A DNA stretch of 55,029 nt from contig CAYPWL010000025.1 in assembly GCA_964414425.1 (NCBI GenBank), positions 1 to 55,029 of the forward strand, in the 5' to 3' direction. This document shows positions 51,627 through 55,029 of this stretch, one piece after another; within the stretch, counting starts at the first letter, position 1; each line of letters begins with the position of its first letter. The stretch comes from GYS-P2D sp964414425 (lineage in GTDB: Bacteria; Bacteroidota; Bacteroidia; Chitinophagales; Saprospiraceae). A program made the translations under genes and the position numbers. Below the pieces are notes generated by a model. The model searched no databases, was not told the DNA's origin, and saw nothing but the letters and a program-made list of their open reading frames with translations.

Positions 51627-53360
51627 ATGTTACAGCGATTCTCTCTCATTCTTGGATTCTTACTCATTGCAGTTGTAGTTACTGCACAGGAAATAGAATT
51701 TTACGCCCAAGCCGATGCTCGACAGATCGTCGTGGGCAATTATTTTGAAGTGACTTTCACGCTCGAGAATGCTAATGGTGAAAGCTTTACACCACCAGAT
51801 TTTGGGGATCTCGAAGTGCTCTCAGGACCAAGTCAGTCATCACAGATGAGCATCATCAATGGTCGTAGAAGTCAGAAGATTAGTTTTGGCTACGGACTGA
51901 CAGTCTCCAAACCTGGCAAGTACACTATAAAAAGTGCTACTATCAAGGTAGCCGGCAATACGTATCGTAGTCAACCCATCACCATAGAAGCTGTAGCAGG
52001 CAAAGCAGGTACAAAAAATACCGCCACTGGTGTCGCTGGCTTAACGGACTCAGATATATTTATAGAGGCGGTGGTAGATCGTGACACGGGTTATATCGGG
52101 CAGCAGATAACGCTTAAGTACGTCCTCTATACCACTAAAGATGTCAGGTCGATTAATCTTGCACAGAAGCCAGAGTTTGATGGATTCTTTGCTCAAGAGA
52201 TCAACAACTATCGGGAGCGTTCCCAAAGGGTCGTTCGTGATGGGGTACAGTATGTGAGCAGAGCTGTAAAAGTTATCTCCCTATTCCCTCAGCAGAAAGG
52301 AACATTTGATATCGACCCAGCACTATTTACCCTCGGCATCTCTACTAAGTCAGGGCGGTCGAGTTTTTTCTTTAGCAATAACCTCAAGCGGGTAAATGTC
52401 AGAACTGAACCATTCACCCTTCAGGTTACTGACCTTCCCGACAATGCCCCTGCGTCATTTGCCGGAGCCATTGGAGATTTTTATTTAGGCACGGCCATAG
52501 ATCGTAAACAGCTCTCTCGAGATGATGCCTTGACGCTAACCTTTCAGATTAAAGGTGATGGCGATGGCAAGCTCCTTACGGCACCTGATCAACCATTAGG
52601 GGATCTATTCGATATCTATGAGCCCAATCTCTTGCGTGAGGAAAATGGTATTGAGAATGGTAAAATCATCACCACTAAGACCTATGAGTATCTGATGATA
52701 CCAAAGAAGGAAGGACGTATCAGTTTCAATCCTGAGCTCAGCTTCTACGATCCAGATCTCGGAGAATATAGCACTATCAAGGGACAGAACTATACCATCA
52801 CTGTAACCCCATCTACTGGGCGGCAAACTGTAGACCTTGACACTCGACACCGAGAGCTACCTGATCCAATTACCACGACCAGTTTTAAAAAGAAAGATTC
52901 TTTCTTCTTTGGTTCGGCGCCCTACTGGGCACTTAATGGCGGATTGGGATTAGCATTTTTAGGATTGCTATTCGCTAAGAAGAGACAGCTCGACAGAGGT
53001 AACATTGATCCTGCTGAGTTGAAAAACTCTAAAGCCAAGAAGCTCGCCATAGCGCAACTCTCCGAAGCGAAATCAGCATGGTCCGCAGGTGATACCAAAC
53101 AGTTCTACATCCTATTGCGTAAAGGGTTATTAGAATATCTCGCCAGCAAGACCTATCAATCCTCTGCGCAGATGTCCAAAGAAGACATCTCTACCCTACT
53201 CATGACTAATGATTTGGAATCTTATGAGGCTGGAATTCTCAATATCATGCAGAAAGGCGAAATGGCTATCTACGCCAACATGACACCTGGAAATGAGGAG
53301 GATAGCTATAACGAGGCCATAGAAATCATCCAAAATATAGAGACCTCCCTGAAAAAATAG
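51627..53360 (+). CDS. batD: BatD oxygen-tolerance family protein
   Basis: 577 residues. Signal peptide (MLQRFSLILGFLLIAVVVTA), then several beta-sandwich domains: first domain about 22-135 (paralogous to the preceding gene), second about 150-270 (LYTTKDVRSINLAQ, FFAQEINNYRERSQ), third about 285-400. A membrane helix at about 435-450 (YWALNGGLGLAFLGLLFA) is followed by a helical cytoplasmic tail with LLRKGLLEYLASKTYQ. It is the largest Bat component and probably the periplasmic scaffold. Starts one base after the stop of the paralog. asnS follows 51 bp later. Confidence 0.94.
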   Translation: MLQRFSLILGFLLIAVVVTAQEIEFYAQADARQIVVGNYFEVTFTLENANGESFTPPDFGDLEVLSGPSQSSQMSIINGRRSQKISFGYGLTVSKPGKYTIKSATIKVAGNTYRSQPITIEAVAGKAGTKNTATGVAGLTDSDIFIEAVVDRDTGYIGQQITLKYVLYTTKDVRSINLAQKPEFDGFFAQEINNYRERSQRVVRDGVQYVSRAVKVISLFPQQKGTFDIDPALFTLGISTKSGRSSFFFSNNLKRVNVRTEPFTLQVTDLPDNAPASFAGAIGDFYLGTAIDRKQLSRDDALTLTFQIKGDGDGKLLTAPDQPLGDLFDIYEPNLLREENGIENGKIITTKTYEYLMIPKKEGRISFNPELSFYDPDLGEYSTIKGQNYTITVTPSTGRQTVDLDTRHRELPDPITTTSFKKKDSFFFGSAPYWALNGGLGLAFLGLLFAKKRQLDRGNIDPAELKNSKAKKLAIAQLSEAKSAWSAGDTKQFYILLRKGLLEYLASKTYQSSAQMSKEDISTLLMTNDLESYEAGILNIMQKGEMAIYANMTPGNEEDSYNEAIEIIQNIETSLKK

Positions 53361-53380
53361 GGCATATCGCTACAGGACGA

Positions 53381-53388
53381 TATCTTTG
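53381..53388 (+). promoter_or_regulatory. Candidate -7 box of asnS
   Basis: TATCTTTG fits TAnnTTTG, 23 bp before the ATG. There is no clear TTTG at the right distance upstream, so asnS may also be read through from batD. Confidence 0.35.
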
Positions 53389-53411
53389 CGGCTCAATATC
53401 AATGACGAGTC

Positions 53412-54845
53412 ATGAAGAGAAGTAGAATACAGGATCTCCTATCATCACAACCCATCGGAGAAGAAGTAAAGGTGTGTGGTTGGGTGAGAACCTTTAGAAA
53501 CAATCAATTTGCTGCCGTATCAGATGGCAGTACGATCAAAACATTGCAATTCGTCATTGATCGAGATCAGACCGATGAAGCTATACTGAAGCGTATCACC
53601 ACAGGTGCAGCAATACAAGCCACAGGTAAGATTGTAGAGTCACAAGGGAAGGGGCAGTCTATCGAACTCGTCGTCTCCGAGGTGAAAATCATTGGAGACT
53701 CCGATGCAGAGAAATACCCGCTACAGCCGAAGCGGCATAGCCTGGAGTTCTTGAGAGAGATTGCACACCTCAGGTTCAGAACGAACACTTTTGGAGCAAT
53801 CTTCAGAATCCGACACGCTTGTGCATTCGCCATTCATGAGTTCTTTAATAACAGAGGCTTTGTCTACATCCACTCCCCGATTATTACGGGTTCTGATGCG
53901 GAGGGCGCTGGCGAGATGTTTCAAGTAACCGCTTTAGATCTTAAGAATCCGCCTAAAACTGATGATGGCGAGATTGACTTTAAGCAAGACTTCTTTAGCA
54001 AGGCAACTAACCTGACTGTTTCGGGGCAACTCGAAGCAGAACTCGGTGCATTAGCCTTTAGTGATGTATATACTTTCGGCCCAACATTTAGAGCGGAGAA
54101 CTCTAATACCTCGAGACACTTGGCGGAATTTTGGATGATTGAGCCTGAGATTGCCTTCGCTGATATCCACGATGATATGGACCTCGCCGAAGACATGCTC
54201 AAGTATGTAATAAAGTACGTGATGGAGCATTGTCAAGATGATCTTGAATTCCTCGAGCAGCGATTAGTCAACGAGGAAAAGCAAAAGCCACAAAATGAGC
54301 GATCACCGATGCCGCTCAGAGAGAAACTACAGTTCTGCTTAGATGAAGATTATGAGCGCCTGACTTATACCGAGGCCATCGAGATCCTCATGAGATCTAA
54401 GCCTAACAAGAAAAAGAAATTCCAGTTTGTCATAGAGGAATGGGGAGCAGATCTCCAGTCGGAGCACGAGCGCTATCTCGTAGAGAAGCACTTCAAGAAG
54501 CCTGTGATCCTAACGGGATATCCTAAGGAGATTAAGGCCTTCTACATGCGCATGAACGATGATGACAAGACCGTAGCCGCTATGGATATACTCTTCCCCG
54601 GTATCGGAGAGATCGTAGGTGGATCCCAGCGTGAGGAGCGTTTGGATGTGCTCTTATCACGGATGAAGGACTTCGATATCCCAGAGCACGAGATGGAGTG
54701 GTTCCTCGATACACGCCGATATGGTACATGCCCTCATGCAGGCTTTGGATTAGGCTTTGAGCGATTGGTGATGTTTGTCACGGGTATGAGTAATATCCGT
54801 GATGTGATTCCTTTCCCGAGATATCCGGGTAGTGCGGAGTTTTAA
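53412..54845 (+). CDS. asnS: Asparaginyl-tRNA synthetase
   Basis: 477 residues, normal length. N-terminal OB fold (about 15-105: GEEVKVCGWVRTFRNNQFAA, FVIDRDQT) binds the anticodon. Class II core: motif 1 around FRIRHACAFAIHEFFNNRGF, SPIITGSDAEGAGEMF, motif 2 with FGPTFRAENSNTSRHLAEFW, and motif 3 GFGLGFERLVMFVTGM with the ERL/V block. The terminal IRDVIPFPRYPG is shared by AsnRS/AspRS. The SRHLAEFWMIEPE and the absence of the AspRS insertion mark it as AsnRS. The 84 bp after it contain the left end of an insertion sequence. Confidence 0.97.
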   Translation: MKRSRIQDLLSSQPIGEEVKVCGWVRTFRNNQFAAVSDGSTIKTLQFVIDRDQTDEAILKRITTGAAIQATGKIVESQGKGQSIELVVSEVKIIGDSDAEKYPLQPKRHSLEFLREIAHLRFRTNTFGAIFRIRHACAFAIHEFFNNRGFVYIHSPIITGSDAEGAGEMFQVTALDLKNPPKTDDGEIDFKQDFFSKATNLTVSGQLEAELGALAFSDVYTFGPTFRAENSNTSRHLAEFWMIEPEIAFADIHDDMDLAEDMLKYVIKYVMEHCQDDLEFLEQRLVNEEKQKPQNERSPMPLREKLQFCLDEDYERLTYTEAIEILMRSKPNKKKKFQFVIEEWGADLQSEHERYLVEKHFKKPVILTGYPKEIKAFYMRMNDDDKTVAAMDILFPGIGEIVGGSQREERLDVLLSRMKDFDIPEHEMEWFLDTRRYGTCPHAGFGLGFERLVMFVTGMSNIRDVIPFPRYPGSAEF

Positions 54846-54900
54846 TATTATTTGTTTTGATAATCTTTCTGAATAGCGCACGTAGGCTGCACGGTAACGG

Positions 54901-54930
54901 TCTTATTTGCAGTAACTAAAGCAAATAAGA
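54901..54930 (+). promoter_or_regulatory. Perfect 10-bp hairpin abutting the transposase start codon
   Basis: TCTTATTTGC (54901-54910), loop AGTAACTAAA, GCAAATAAGA (54921-54930), and the ATG begins at the next base. Such a structure would block the ribosome-binding site on transcripts read into the element from outside, a known safeguard in several insertion sequences. Confidence 0.6.
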
Positions 54931-55029
54931 ATGAGCAAAATGTTCAAAGGACTCAGCATTTATGACTTTCAGCGGCAATATGGTACTAATGAGTCATGCA
55001 TAGATGCACTTGTTGAGATGAAATGGTCA
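54931..55029 (+). CDS. IS1595 family transposase (N-terminal 33 residues, partial)
   Basis: Open from ATG 54931 to the window end. Translation begins MSKMFKGLSIYDFQRQYGTN and continues ESCIDALVEMKWS, matching the first helix block of IS1595 transposases (Phe-x2-x-[FY]-x-[ST]-x-E-x-C-x-x-x-L-x-x-x-[KR]-W) that precedes the zinc ribbon. The catalytic part lies outside the window, so intactness cannot be judged. Confidence 0.7.
   Translation, partial: MSKMFKGLSIYDFQRQYGTNESCIDALVEMKWS

Larger units (their letters stand above)
54885..55029 (+). mobile_element. Left end of an IS1595-type insertion sequence (partial, cut by window)
   Basis: Begins near 54885 with GGCTGCACGGTAACGG, which looks like a terminal inverted repeat, then a hairpin and a transposase start. 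The right end and the target-site duplication are outside the window, so the exact left end is uncertain. The identification rests on the first 33 residues of the transposase. Confidence 0.6.

Noticed and set aside
26063..54863. 14-bp match ATTTGTTTTGATAA at 26063 and 54850
   Set aside because: AT-rich 14-mers are expected to repeat by chance several times in 55 kb. No flanking similarity is seen.
1..55029. tRNA, rRNA, CRISPR or prophage signatures
   Set aside because: Intergenic regions are short (none over about 240 bp), and I saw no T-loop consensus, direct repeat array or phage genes. Only a partial insertion sequence is present at the right edge.

Overview
The window reads as one contiguous stretch of a Bacteroidota chromosome, most likely a Saprospiria/Lewinella-like marine relative. 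This is an inference from gene content, not from a search. The pointers are a SprE/PorW-type gliding and secretion lipoprotein, two adjacent PorP/SprF proteins, a secreted PL6 alginate/chondroitin lyase with a C-terminal type IX secretion (T9SS) sorting domain, GSCFA and bactofilin genes, a complete Bat (aerotolerance) cluster, and promoters of the Bacteroidota form TTTG-N18-21-TAnnTTTG. Coding density is high, start codons include several TTG and GTG, and I see no tRNA, rRNA, CRISPR array or prophage.

Layout. 1-5.9 kb: the 3' part of sprE/porW faces a minus-strand group (bactofilin, AtpZ-like, AtpI-like) and two PorP/SprF genes. 5.9-12.8 kb: GSCFA protein, then minus-strand amidohydrolase with a GbsR/MarR regulator, a HEAT-cyclophilin lipoprotein, a degenerate epimerase and anmK. 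12.9-20.3 kb: a TetR-tolC-adaptor-RND efflux operon with pdxH attached at its end. 20.3-24.8 kb: PL6 lyase, GAF histidine kinase plus NarL-type regulator, and a small IPTL-CTERM surface protein. 24.9-27.8 kb: nitrogen unit glnK-amtB plus a porin, with a candidate small RNA between amtB and the porin. 27.9-35 kb: an unknown helical protein, a YugP-type protease with serS, rho, rpmH, rnpA and a small exported protein. 34.6-39.1 kb (minus): aroQ, recQ and an FMN glutamate-synthase-like gene. 39.2-43 kb: xerD, an Ig-like lipoprotein, lptB and two tiny paralogous lipoproteins. 43.1-53.4 kb: an extended Bat cluster. 53.4 kb to the end: asnS, then the left end of an IS1595-type insertion sequence cut by the window edge.

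How the genes work together. Much of the window concerns the cell envelope: T9SS/gliding (sprE, porP), LPS transport (lptB), efflux, outer-membrane porin, peptidoglycan recycling (anmK) and the Bat system (MoxR ATPase, DUF58, two MIDAS-bearing VWA membrane proteins, TPR protein, BatD). The Bat cluster carries three unusual members: a DUF3298-like exported protein between moxR and the DUF58 gene, a SUMF1/FGE-fold exported protein that lacks one of the two catalytic cysteines, and a single-domain BatD paralog directly before full-length batD.

The most interesting undescribed signals are the small-RNA candidate at about 26030-26122, the extended Bat cluster, two perfect hairpins that abut start codons (PL6 lyase and the IS transposase), and the paired micro-lipoproteins after lptB. 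All functional names rest on motifs read by eye; none was checked by database search.
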